Assembly (NCBI RefSeq): GCF_017873185.1
Contig: NZ_JAGGJX010000001.1
Coordinates: 930,001 to 994,000, forward strand
Direction of reading: 5' to 3'
Length of the DNA stretch: 64,000 bases
Origin: Metaclostridioides mangenotii
Lineage (GTDB): Bacteria; Bacillota; Clostridia; Peptostreptococcales; Peptostreptococcaceae
The notes below the pieces were generated by a model, which was not told where the DNA came from, did no database searches, and worked only from the letters and a program-made list of their open reading frames with translations. Made by a program: the position numbers and the translations under genes. Numbering within the stretch: the stretch's first letter is position 1; every line of letters begins with the position of its first letter. Below are positions 9,695 to 18,341 of this stretch, piece by piece.

Positions 9695-10331
9695 GATTAA
9701 AGTACTCATAGTTGACGATGAAAAGCTTATTAGGCAAGGTCTTAAAATAATACTATCTTCATACGATGATTTAGATATAGTCGGCGATGTAGGTGATGGA
9801 TATGAAGCTCTAGAATTTTGTAAAAAAAATGAAGTCGATTTAGTTCTAATGGATATAAGAATGAAAATATGCTCAGGAGTTTTAGGAACAAAACTTATCA
9901 AAGAGTTTGACAAGTCCATTAGCATACTTATTTTGACTACCTTTAGCGATGACGACTATATTAAAGATGCTATTAACTATGGAGCGTCTGGATATCTTCT
10001 TAAAGACAGCTCTGATGACATAATACATGAGGGTATTAGATCTGCTAATCTTGGAAATATTGTACTAGCTAAAGATATCGCAAAGAAAATTTTATCTACA
10101 GAGAAATCTGTATCAAGTGACGATGTACTCGATAAGTTTAACTTAAGCAATAAAGAAGTGAATATAATTAAGCTGATAGCAGAAGGTCTTAGCAATAAAG
10201 AGATAAGTGAAAATTTATTTTTATCAGAGGGAACGATTAAAAATAATATCAGCACTATCTTAGGGAAGTTAGAGCTAAGAGACAGAACACAACTTGCGAT
10301 ATTTGCATACAAAAATAAAATTGTGTTATAG
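9687..10331 (+). CDS. NarL/LuxR-type response regulator, LnrK-like
   Basis: 214 residues. The receiver domain shows the acidic pair in VDDEKLIRQG, phosphoacceptor Asp56 in LMDIRM, and the conserved Lys in GYLLKD. The LuxR-type helix-turn-helix spans about residues 145-205 (LIAEGLSNKEIS and SEGTIKNNISTIL). The TTG start lies inside the end of the kinase gene, implying translational coupling. It probably activates the downstream ABC genes, as its Lnr counterpart does. Confidence 0.9.
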   Translation: MNKIKVLIVDDEKLIRQGLKIILSSYDDLDIVGDVGDGYEALEFCKKNEVDLVLMDIRMKICSGVLGTKLIKEFDKSISILILTTFSDDDYIKDAINYGASGYLLKDSSDDIIHEGIRSANLGNIVLAKDIAKKILSTEKSVSSDDVLDKFNLSNKEVNIIKLIAEGLSNKEISENLFLSEGTIKNNISTILGKLELRDRTQLAIFAYKNKIVL

Positions 10332-10358
10332 ATGAATTTAAATCCAAATAAAACTTTT

Positions 10359-10384
10359 AAAAAATGACTTAAGTCATTTTTTTT
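10359..10384 (+). terminator. Terminator between response regulator and ABC genes
   Basis: AAAAAATGACTT / AAGTCATTTTTT is a perfect palindrome ending in a T-tract, 28 nt after the response-regulator stop. It separates a regulatory transcript from the ABC transcript. Confidence 0.8.
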
Positions 10385-10461
10385 ATGACTTTTCGTAATA
10401 GATAAAACCTAAGAATTAATTTAAACTATAAACATAAACAAAATTATAGGGAGTGAAGTTA

Positions 10462-11412
10462 ATGAATATTTTAAAAATAGACAATGTCACTAAAAGATTT
10501 AACGATAAATTAGCACTAGATAATGTAAGTTTATCAGTGGAAGAAGGTGAAATTTTTGGTTTGATCGGTCCAAACGGAGCTGGAAAATCTACACTTATAA
10601 GTATAATTTCAGACCTTATGCTTCCTGATAGCGGAAAGGTAGAGATAAATGGTTTAGATTTAAGAACAAACTCAATAAAGTCCAAATCTATTATAGGTCT
10701 TGTTCCACAAGAATTAGCTATAATGGAACATCTAACTCCTTTTGACAATTTAGAGTATTTTGGCGCATTTTATGGTTTAAACAGAATAGATCTATACGAG
10801 AGAATTGATGAAGCCTTAAAGATCACCGGCCTTGAAGATGTAAAGAAAAAGAAAGTCAAAAAGCTATCTGGTGGTATGAAAAGAAGGCTTAATATAGCTA
10901 TTGCACTACTAAATCATCCAAAAATATTAATACTTGATGAACCTACTGTTGGTGTAGATACTCAATCGAGAAATCAAATATTCAACTTTGTAAAAAAGAT
11001 TTCTAAAGAACAAGGAACAACTGTAATATATACATCCCACTACATTGAAGAAGTAGAAAATCTATGTTCAAAGGTCTATATAATAGACGAAGGAAAAGAA
11101 GTTGCGTTTGGAGATAACGTCTATCTAAAATCTCTGGTATCATCAAATAGTGTTTTAGATTTAGAGTTAAAAAATATAACTAAAACTCTTATTGAAGAGC
11201 TTTTACAAACAAAAGGAATTGTTTCACTAAAAGAAAATACTGGATATAGTCTGTCTTTTATGATAGATAAAAATTTTGAACTAACAAGTGCTTTAAAAAT
11301 TATAGCAAATAACGACTCAGGCATAATTAAAATCTCGTACAACGAACCGAGTCTTGAAGATGTCTTTTTAAATCTAACAGGTAAAAAGTTCAAAACTCAA
11401 GAACAGGAGTGA
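10462..11412 (+). CDS. ABC transporter ATP-binding subunit, LnrL-like
   Basis: About 316 residues. It has Walker A GPNGAGKST, the signature LSGGMKRRL, Walker B ILILDEPT, and a C-terminal extension of about 90 residues, as in drug-exporter ATPases (DrrA/LnrL class). The ATG at 10462 follows GGGAG by 8 nt; the in-frame GTG at 10453 overlaps that site. The two following genes encode its membrane partners, so the complex would be one ATPase homodimer with two different permeases. Confidence 0.92.
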   Translation: MNILKIDNVTKRFNDKLALDNVSLSVEEGEIFGLIGPNGAGKSTLISIISDLMLPDSGKVEINGLDLRTNSIKSKSIIGLVPQELAIMEHLTPFDNLEYFGAFYGLNRIDLYERIDEALKITGLEDVKKKKVKKLSGGMKRRLNIAIALLNHPKILILDEPTVGVDTQSRNQIFNFVKKISKEQGTTVIYTSHYIEEVENLCSKVYIIDEGKEVAFGDNVYLKSLVSSNSVLDLELKNITKTLIEELLQTKGIVSLKENTGYSLSFMIDKNFELTSALKIIANNDSGIIKISYNEPSLEDVFLNLTGKKFKTQEQE

Positions 11413-11416
11413 TAAT

Positions 11417-12520
11417 ATGAAAATTTATATATCTATTAAAACTTTTTTTAAAGGAATAAAAAATAACTTTATTATGTATATAGTTACGCTCTTGCTCCTA
11501 CCTCTATTTCTAGCAGGGTTTATGGGCGCTATAACTGATGGTATGTTTAAGAATCCAGCCGATATTGAGAAATTCAATGTAAATATTGTCGACAAAAACA
11601 ACACAGCTTATTCCGAGAATCTGAAAAATTATATAAAAAACGATTTAAATGGATTAGTAAATATAGTTAAAAATGAAAACGATTCAAACATAGAAATTTT
11701 AATTCCCGGTGATTATTCAAGTAATGTAGAAAGTAAAACTCCAAGTAATATATACATTAAAGAAATTGATGATAAAAATAGAAATAAATCTACTATAATA
11801 AGCGGCGTTTTAGATAACTATCATGAAATGCTCTATCTAAACAAAGTGAAAGCTGCTGATAATAACAATTTTAAACAAATATTCACTAAAAAAGCTTTAG
11901 CTACTGAATATATAAAGCCAGACATAATGCCAAATTCATATGAATTTTACGCATTATCTCTATTGGGATTTTTAGTTATAATGATGATTATGTCAAATGC
12001 TGTAAGTGCTCACCTAGATCAGTATACAGGCCTATATAAGAGAACTTACTCACTGCCAGTATCAAGAGTAGAACTTCTATTTCACAATACACTATCAATA
12101 TTTCTGTATTCATTTATATTCTTAACACTTTATATAATGTTTTATAGATTTTTAGGTATTACTTTTAAAGGTAATTTTGCTGTTATAATTTGGCTTTCTG
12201 CTGTAGCCTCTATTTTTGTAGCTGCATTATCAAATTTTATATCATCAGTTTTTCCAAAGAAGATTGGTACTGTTTTTACATACCTTCTATTAGTACTGGA
12301 GGTTGTATTTGGAGGAATGCTTAACGGTTTCTCTGATTCATTAATAGATAAGTTTTCTAATTTATCACCAACATATCTAATAAATGAAATGTTTAGTAAT
12401 TTTAATTTATACAATAACTACGCAAATATAAGTACTACTGTAAATACATGTATTATTGTATCGCTTGTCTTAATAGTTCTAACAGTTGTAAAAGAAAAAT
12501 TTAGTTGGAGGGAGATATAA
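11417..12520 (+). CDS. ABC-2 type permease, LnrM-like
   Basis: 367 residues. One N-terminal membrane segment (about 17-37) is followed by an extracytoplasmic loop of about 140 residues rich in Asn and Lys. Five further membrane segments occupy residues ~175-360. This is the ABC-2 exporter layout (ABC2_membrane_3 type). It starts 4 nt after the ATPase gene. The last base of its TAA stop is the first base of the next ATG, so the two permeases are coupled. Confidence 0.85.
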   Translation: MKIYISIKTFFKGIKNNFIMYIVTLLLLPLFLAGFMGAITDGMFKNPADIEKFNVNIVDKNNTAYSENLKNYIKNDLNGLVNIVKNENDSNIEILIPGDYSSNVESKTPSNIYIKEIDDKNRNKSTIISGVLDNYHEMLYLNKVKAADNNNFKQIFTKKALATEYIKPDIMPNSYEFYALSLLGFLVIMMIMSNAVSAHLDQYTGLYKRTYSLPVSRVELLFHNTLSIFLYSFIFLTLYIMFYRFLGITFKGNFAVIIWLSAVASIFVAALSNFISSVFPKKIGTVFTYLLLVLEVVFGGMLNGFSDSLIDKFSNLSPTYLINEMFSNFNLYNNYANISTTVNTCIIVSLVLIVLTVVKEKFSWREI

Positions 12521-13593
12521 TGAGTACAATTAAACTTATTTTAGCAAATGTAAAAAGATATATAAAAAATCCTTCTATACTTGTTTCTATGGCTTTAATG
12601 CCATTTGTAGTAGTACTAGGTGTAAATTTTCTAAGTAACGATTTAAGCGACTCTAATATGTTTTCACAAATCGCTATTGTTGCAGATCAAAACGGAGAGT
12701 ATGAATCAGGTCTGATTAGAAAATTAAATCTAGAGAAGAACATATTTAGTCTAGACCAAAAGTCAGAAGCGGTAAAGCTTCTTAAAGAAAATAAAGTTTC
12801 AGCAGTATTTGTTTTTGATAAAGATTTTTCTAAAAATATAAACAAACCGATTAAACCTAAAGTAGAATGTATAAAAACCTCTAAAGGAAGTGGAAGTCTA
12901 TTTGCAGAAACCGAGATTGAATCGTATATAAATGATTCATTAAAAGAACTCGTAGCTCCTGGTGTTATAGACAACAAGATAGCTTCACATATAGTCGAAA
13001 AAAAATCAGTAATTCCCGACAGTTCATTTTTAATAGTATTTATGATCTGTTATATGATGTATATTTCTACAACCGCTTTATCAAGGGATCTTATGGAGTT
13101 AAAATATTCAAATGTTCTTTCTAGGCTTTTATCTACTAAAAATAAAAATCTCAAAATAATGTTCAGTTTGTTTTTTAGTATTTTCTCAGTACAAGCAATT
13201 GTCTACTCCATTTTACTAGTTCTATTGAATATAATTACAGGTGTAGAATTAAATCTAAATATGCTTGCTCTTGTACTAGCAAACTGTTTTACATCGACTG
13301 GACTTGTAATATTTATGGTTAGAATTTTTAAAACTGAATCAAATTTAGCTTCTATGAATATGTTTGCAATATTCTACTCTATAGTCAGTATCGCCCTTTG
13401 TATTAATAAAATAATACCATCGTATAATTCTGATTTTATAAATAACTTGGCTAAGTTTACTCCATTTTACTGGACTATAGATGCGTTGATGTCAACAAAT
13501 AACATCTTAATAAATTTAATATCAATACTTCTTATAGGGCTTGTGTTTCTAACTGCTGGAAGCTTTAAACTCAGGGATTTCGTAAGAAGTTAA
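12520..13593 (+). CDS. ABC-2 type permease, LnrN-like
   Basis: About 357 residues with the same architecture as the preceding gene: one N-terminal membrane helix, a long extracytoplasmic domain, then five C-terminal helices. The two permeases differ in sequence, suggesting an asymmetric channel. The ATG at 12520 overlaps the preceding stop by 1 nt and has GGAGG upstream. The substrate is not deducible; antimicrobial lipid-like compounds are the family precedent. Confidence 0.85.
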   Translation: MSTIKLILANVKRYIKNPSILVSMALMPFVVVLGVNFLSNDLSDSNMFSQIAIVADQNGEYESGLIRKLNLEKNIFSLDQKSEAVKLLKENKVSAVFVFDKDFSKNINKPIKPKVECIKTSKGSGSLFAETEIESYINDSLKELVAPGVIDNKIASHIVEKKSVIPDSSFLIVFMICYMMYISTTALSRDLMELKYSNVLSRLLSTKNKNLKIMFSLFFSIFSVQAIVYSILLVLLNIITGVELNLNMLALVLANCFTSTGLVIFMVRIFKTESNLASMNMFAIFYSIVSIALCINKIIPSYNSDFINNLAKFTPFYWTIDALMSTNNILINLISILLIGLVFLTAGSFKLRDFVRS

Positions 13594-13640
13594 AATTTTT
13601 ATAATAGATTTATAATCTCTATAATATACTAATAAATAAC

Positions 13641-13688
13641 AAATAAGAGGAGCTGTATTAATCATAGATACAACCCCTCTTATTTTTT
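13641..13688. terminator. Bidirectional terminator
   Basis: AATAAGAGG with GCTGTAT pairs with GATACA and CCTCTTATT, and T-runs or A-runs flank it on both sides. It closes the plus-strand ABC transcript and the minus-strand small gene at 13707. Confidence 0.8.
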
Positions 13689-13706
13689 TACAAATCTTTA
13701 TATTAC

Positions 13707-13946
13707 TTAATTATTTATTTTTGAACCCAGTACTTCAGCTAGTTCTTTAGCTTGTATCAGTTGCTTTTCAATGACATCAGATAATTCTTGCTGCCATTCA
13801 ACACATTTGTCTTTGTACTCTAGAGGCAATGATCTATCCATAATATATCTGTCAATACAGTCTTCTGCCTTTATTACCATTTCTTTTCTTTCGGTTACAA
13901 AAGTCTTTAATTCATCTAAGGCTTCTTTATAAGATTTCTCATTCAT
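13707..13946 (-). CDS. Small conserved-looking protein of unknown function
   Basis: 79 residues, strongly charged and predicted helical throughout (heptad-like spacing of Leu, Val and Ile), with two cysteines (CIDRYI and DKCVEW). It has no signal peptide and no membrane segment. A ribosome site (GAGG) precedes the ATG, and the bidirectional terminator follows it, which supports a real gene. I do not recognise the family. Confidence 0.65.
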   Translation of the reverse strand: MNEKSYKEALDELKTFVTERKEMVIKAEDCIDRYIMDRSLPLEYKDKCVEWQQELSDVIEKQLIQAKELAEVLGSKINN

Positions 13947-14019
13947 ACAAATACCTCCTCAAAAATAACATCTAAAATTATATTTTGATAATACTATTAT
14001 TAAATAATATTATTTTGAT

Positions 14020-15036
14020 CTACTTGTATATTACCTTTGAATCTATATCTTCTACTGTCTGGCAACCTGTAAGCACCATTGCATTGTTTAACTCTGACTT
14101 TAGGTTGTTTACATAAGTTTTTACTCCTTCAGTCGCTCCACCTAATGATGCTGTAGCAAAAGGTCTTCCTATTAAAACTGCATCTGCCCCAAGACCTATC
14201 ATCTTTAGAACATCAACCCCGGTTCTAACTCCACCGTCTACTAGTACTTTAACTTTTCCTTTTACTGCTTCAGCTATCTTAGGAAGCACTTCCGCAGTTC
14301 CAGGTGTACAGTCCAATACTCTTCCACCATGATTTGTAACTACTATTGCATCAACCCCAGCTTCTACTGCCATTAAAGCATCTTCTACAGTCATTATGCC
14401 TTTCAGTATAAAAGGTAGTTTTGTAGAATTTACTAGCTCTTTGATCTCGTCAACAGTCTTTGCCGTTACAGTTTTTCCGTATAAAGATAGTGTAACTAGC
14501 CCACAAGCATCTATATCTACTCCAACAGCAAATGCACCAGCTTCTTCAGCTAGTTTTATCTTACTTATTATATTCTCATTGTCCCAAGGCTTTATAAATA
14601 CTATTCCATCGCCATTGTGTTTTTTCAGAGTATCAAGATTTTCTAATAAGAAAGCATCAACTGCTGTATCTCCTACCATAGCATATATTCCACTTTTTTT
14701 ACAGCCTTCTACAACACCATTTATATACTCTTCTTCCGTAACTTTCCCACCCATATTTATAGTTGTACCAGTTACAGGTGCTGCAAATAAAGGCATATCC
14801 ATCTTTTTACCAAAAAGTTCTATAGATGTATCTGGATTAGTAACATTGTGTATAACTCTCATATTTATTTTAACATTTTCTAGACTTTTACTATTTTCTA
14901 TAAAAGAAGATCCACTTCCTTTACCTCCCATACCTGGCACTTCACCAGCACAGACAACGCCATTACAATCCTTACAGACTCTACAAGTTCCATCAAAATT
15001 TTCTCTTGCAGTCTTTAAAACATCTTTATAATCCAT
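14020..15036 (-). CDS. FMN-dependent 2-hydroxyacid dehydrogenase with N-terminal Cys motif
   Basis: About 338 residues of the FMN-dependent alpha-hydroxyacid dehydrogenase family (glycolate oxidase/L-lactate dehydrogenase TIM barrel). Visible signatures are the catalytic histidine segment VTNHGGRVLDCTPG and the phosphate-binding end VLVDGGVRTGVDVLKMIGLGADAV-type region. The N-terminus holds CRVCKDCNGVVC (C-x2-C-x2-C-x4-C), which could bind an Fe-S cluster or metal. In a fermenter it would oxidise lactate or another 2-hydroxy acid with an unknown acceptor. The ATG at 15036 has GGGGGG 7 nt upstream. Confidence 0.85.
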   Translation of the reverse strand: MDYKDVLKTARENFDGTCRVCKDCNGVVCAGEVPGMGGKGSGSSFIENSKSLENVKINMRVIHNVTNPDTSIELFGKKMDMPLFAAPVTGTTINMGGKVTEEEYINGVVEGCKKSGIYAMVGDTAVDAFLLENLDTLKKHNGDGIVFIKPWDNENIISKIKLAEEAGAFAVGVDIDACGLVTLSLYGKTVTAKTVDEIKELVNSTKLPFILKGIMTVEDALMAVEAGVDAIVVTNHGGRVLDCTPGTAEVLPKIAEAVKGKVKVLVDGGVRTGVDVLKMIGLGADAVLIGRPFATASLGGATEGVKTYVNNLKSELNNAMVLTGCQTVEDIDSKVIYK

Positions 15037-15091
15037 CTCATAACCCCCCAATAATTATAATTGTTAATTTAATATTATAACAAAATTCTAA

Positions 15092-15862
15092 CTATTTAAA
15101 GTATTTTTTCAAAAAGCTCTTTCTATGTATAGGAATAATACCATTTTTATCTATGGCTTCATAATGCTCTTTAGTACCATACCCCTTATGTGATTTAAAT
15201 CCATACTCTGGGTACATTCTATCGTACTGATACATTATGTTATCTCTTGTCACTTTTGCGATTATACTAGCGGCGGCTATCGAAATCGACTTCGAGTCCC
15301 CTTTTATAATGGAGTTTTGATCTATATCAATTCCTGGAATATGTGCAGCATCTACAAGCAGGTAGTCTGGAGTTTTTTCTAAGCTATTTATTGCCTTTTG
15401 CATAGCCAAATACGTCGCATTCAAAATATTGATTCTGTCTATTTCTTCGTTATTAACTATCCCAATCCCATAGTCTAGAGCCTTCTCTTTTATTATCTCA
15501 AACAACTCTTCTCTTTTTGATTCACTTAATTTCTTCGAATCATCAATTCCCTCTATTTTTGTATCTTTACCGAAAACTACTATAGAAGCCACGACAGGAC
15601 CTGCAAGAGGACCTCTCCCGGCTTCATCTATACCACCTATATACAGGTAGCCTTTGTTGTAGCCTTCATTTTCATATATATTTATTTTTTCTAGCCTTTC
15701 GTCTTCGGCTCTGATTTTATCAAGTTTTTTTGCTAGCTTAAGAGCTAAATTTTGTACCGATTTTCTATCATCTGATCTAAGTAAATCTATGTACTCCATA
15801 TATCTACTTAATTCTAAATTTTCTATTGCTTCTTTAATCTCTTTTACACTTTTCTTATCCAT
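15092..15862 (-). CDS. rnhB: Ribonuclease HII
   Basis: 256 residues. RNase HII removes RNA from RNA-DNA hybrids and incises at single ribonucleotides. The active-site start is GGIDEAGRGPLAGPVV (Asp and Glu ligands), followed by the IDDSKKLS motif and a second Asp in LLVDA. The ~70-residue N-terminal extension is the form common in Firmicutes. AGGAG lies 5 nt before the ATG. In relatives rnhB adjoins rbgA and yraN; here both neighbours are displaced. Confidence 0.95.
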   Translation of the reverse strand: MDKKSVKEIKEAIENLELSRYMEYIDLLRSDDRKSVQNLALKLAKKLDKIRAEDERLEKINIYENEGYNKGYLYIGGIDEAGRGPLAGPVVASIVVFGKDTKIEGIDDSKKLSESKREELFEIIKEKALDYGIGIVNNEEIDRINILNATYLAMQKAINSLEKTPDYLLVDAAHIPGIDIDQNSIIKGDSKSISIAAASIIAKVTRDNIMYQYDRMYPEYGFKSHKGYGTKEHYEAIDKNGIIPIHRKSFLKKYFK

Positions 15863-15921
15863 GACGTCTCCTTATATGAAGTTTGCCTGTCTAATAGTAG
15901 CTAGCAAATGTAAATTTAATA

Positions 15922-18093
15922 TTAACTACAAGCACTGTAACCACATTTTAGACATATACTACATCCGCCTGTGTTAGCTATTCCTTCATTACCACATTCA
16001 GGGCAAACAAATTTTTCACTTTGACCTATTTCTTCATTTATAAGGTCTACATTTTCTTCTTCAACAGTTAAAGCTAACTCTTCTCTAGCATTATCAGATC
16101 CTTTTTTATCTTTAGAGTCTTTTTCTGGCTTTTCATTTATTAGTATACCACTTCTCTTGCATCCATCTCTAAATATTGTGATTCCTTTAAGCCCTGCTTC
16201 CCAAGCATCCATATATATATTGAATACATCTTCAATGGTAGTTTCAAATGGTATATTGATTGTTGACGATATAGAAGCATCAACATATTCCTGCCATACT
16301 TTTTGCATCTTTATTCTACCACTATAATCTATATTCATTGCAGTTACAAAGAAATCAGGTAAATCTTCTTCCTCTGTAATTCCTTTAATATCCATGTATT
16401 CTTTTACTATTGGAGTGTAAACTTTGTAGTACACATCTTCATCGTGTAAACTTTCTGTCTTTCTTATATACGAAAGGTTGAATATCGGCTCAATTCCTCC
16501 ACTTATACCAATCATAGTTGATATAGACCCTGTTGGCGGTATTGTAAGCAGTTGAGAGTTTCTAAGACCGTACTTCTCAACCATTTCTTTAGCTTCATCA
16601 TCTAAGTTGTTAATGTAGAATTTCGATTTAGATATTTTATCGTATTTATACTCGCTAAATGGACCGTATTCTTTTGCTATTAAAGCCGATTGTATAACTG
16701 ATTCATTTAATATAGTTTTAGCTATATCTTCACATAATTTAAGCGAATCATCTGAACCGTATTTCATGCTCATCTTGATAAGCATATCAGCGATTCCCAT
16801 AACTCCTAAACCTATTTGTCTATATTTTCCTACACTCTCTCTTTGTTCTTCAAGAGGATGTAGATTTAATCCCTCATCAAGTACATCATTTAACGCTATA
16901 ACAGACTCTCTAACGCAAGATTTAAGTTTATTCATATCAAATGTAGCGTGATCACCAAAAGGCTGTATAACGAACTCAGAAAGGTTTATAGATCCAAGTA
17001 GACAACTTCCTCCACTTGGTAGTGGCTCTTCCGCACATGGATTAACACCTGCAAATGAGAATGTCTCATCCTCACTCATAAAGTTGTGCTTTTCTATTCT
17101 ATCCCAGAAAAGAATTCCTGGCTCTGCATAATCCCAGTTATTTTTTACAAGCTTGTTGAATAAATTAAAGGCATCCATAGTTTTAACTACAGTCTCACCA
17201 GTAGTATCTACATAGAATGTGCAGTCAAATGGTTTTCTTTCTTTTACTGCTTTCATAAAATCATCTGTAATTTTTACTGATATATTCGCCTTAGTTACTT
17301 TTTCTAAATCTGTTTTTATATCTATAAACTCCTCAATTTCAGGATGGCTTACATCCATAGATATCATAAGAGCTCCTCTTCTACCTCTTTGACCTATAAG
17401 ACCTGTTGTTAAACTATAAAGATCCATAAATGAAACAGCACCAGTAGTATGCTTAGCTGCATTATTTACCAGAGCGCCCTTTGGTCTAAGTTTTGAAATA
17501 TCTATTCCAACACCTCCACCATAACTAAAAGTTCTAGCTAGTTTTTTAGCTGTATCAAATATTCCTTCTATACTATCTTGTGGCGGCTCTATAACATAAC
17601 AGTTTGAATATGTAACCTTCTTACCAGTTTTATATAGACCTCTGTTAGCTAAAATTCTTCCTGCAAATAAAAACTTTCTCTGTCTTATAAGTTTTGAAAT
17701 TCTAGGATTTTTATTTGATATTCTGTTGATCCATTGGTCAAAGTTTTCATTATTAAATCTGTATTTGTTTTTCCAAATAGAACTTTGAAGCTCGTCCAAC
17801 TCCCAAGATTTCTTTCTTATTTCAGATCTTTTCTCTCTATATAATATATAGTGCTTTGCTATATCTTTTCTGTCTGTCTCCATTAGTAAGACTTCAACTA
17901 AATCCTGTATTTCTTCAACTGATGGATTTTGTCCACCTAGCGCGTATTTTTTATCTATTTTATCAGCGACTTCAATTGCAATTTCTCGATCAGCACCTTT
18001 TTCGCTGTTTATACTCGCTTTATATACTGCGTCCTCTATTTTGTCTTTACTAAATAATTCTGTCGTTCCGTCTCTTTTTATTATCTGATTCAT
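15922..18093 (-). CDS. nrdJ: Adenosylcobalamin-dependent (class II) ribonucleotide reductase
   Basis: 723 residues, oxygen-independent reduction of ribonucleotides to deoxyribonucleotides using an AdoCbl-generated radical. The N-terminal ATP-cone starts IIKRDGTTELFSKDKI. The catalytic barrel includes NCYVIEPPQDS, NPCAEEPLPSGGSCLLGS (active-site Cys and Glu), and the glycine-rich PPTGSISTMIGISGG. The C-terminus has a four-cysteine zinc ribbon (CPECGNEG and CLKCGYSAC), as in NrdJ. GGAGGGG precedes the ATG. No cobalamin riboswitch was recognisable in the ~150 nt upstream. Confidence 0.95.
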   Translation of the reverse strand: MNQIIKRDGTTELFSKDKIEDAVYKASINSEKGADREIAIEVADKIDKKYALGGQNPSVEEIQDLVEVLLMETDRKDIAKHYILYREKRSEIRKKSWELDELQSSIWKNKYRFNNENFDQWINRISNKNPRISKLIRQRKFLFAGRILANRGLYKTGKKVTYSNCYVIEPPQDSIEGIFDTAKKLARTFSYGGGVGIDISKLRPKGALVNNAAKHTTGAVSFMDLYSLTTGLIGQRGRRGALMISMDVSHPEIEEFIDIKTDLEKVTKANISVKITDDFMKAVKERKPFDCTFYVDTTGETVVKTMDAFNLFNKLVKNNWDYAEPGILFWDRIEKHNFMSEDETFSFAGVNPCAEEPLPSGGSCLLGSINLSEFVIQPFGDHATFDMNKLKSCVRESVIALNDVLDEGLNLHPLEEQRESVGKYRQIGLGVMGIADMLIKMSMKYGSDDSLKLCEDIAKTILNESVIQSALIAKEYGPFSEYKYDKISKSKFYINNLDDEAKEMVEKYGLRNSQLLTIPPTGSISTMIGISGGIEPIFNLSYIRKTESLHDEDVYYKVYTPIVKEYMDIKGITEEEDLPDFFVTAMNIDYSGRIKMQKVWQEYVDASISSTINIPFETTIEDVFNIYMDAWEAGLKGITIFRDGCKRSGILINEKPEKDSKDKKGSDNAREELALTVEEENVDLINEEIGQSEKFVCPECGNEGIANTGGCSICLKCGYSACS

Positions 18094-18270
18094 AGGTCCC
18101 CTCCAAAATATTTCTACATCTAATTAATAACCCTTTTCGTTAATCTAAAACATTTTTTGTTGAAAGTTTTTAAATATTTTATTCTTCACTGTCACATTGT
18201 AGATTAAACTTATATTTATATTATACTATTTAATTTTTTATATTAAAGTCTAGTATTTTTGGAAAAAACA

Positions 18271-18309
18271 TAAAAATCGCTGGCACTCAGCTGAGCACCA
18301 ACGATTTTT
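18271..18309 (-). terminator. Terminator after brnQ copy 1
   Basis: A stem built on ATCG...CGAT with CTCAGCTGAG at its apex, followed on the minus strand by TTTTTA. It shares the ATCG/CGAT base with the terminators of the other two tandem brnQ genes. Confidence 0.8.
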
Positions 18310-18341
18310 GTAAATATATTATAATTTTTTGAAATTAAAAT

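Noticed and set aside
14396-15031. Long plus-strand open frame opposite the hydroxyacid dehydrogenase gene
   Set aside because: It is antisense to a gene with clear family motifs, is rich in Ser/Pro/Thr as expected from mirrored codons, and has no ribosome site.
18094-18241. Possible cobalamin riboswitch or NrdR boxes upstream of nrdJ
   Set aside because: Only about 150 nt of AT-rich sequence with one 8-bp inverted repeat (TTAATCTA/TAGATTAA, 18140 and 18200). No B12-box or NrdR consensus could be recognised.
18280-18296. TGGCACTCAGCTGAGC resembling a -24/-12 element
   Set aside because: Spacing to GC is wrong (AG at the -12 position), and it lies within the brnQ1 terminator stem.
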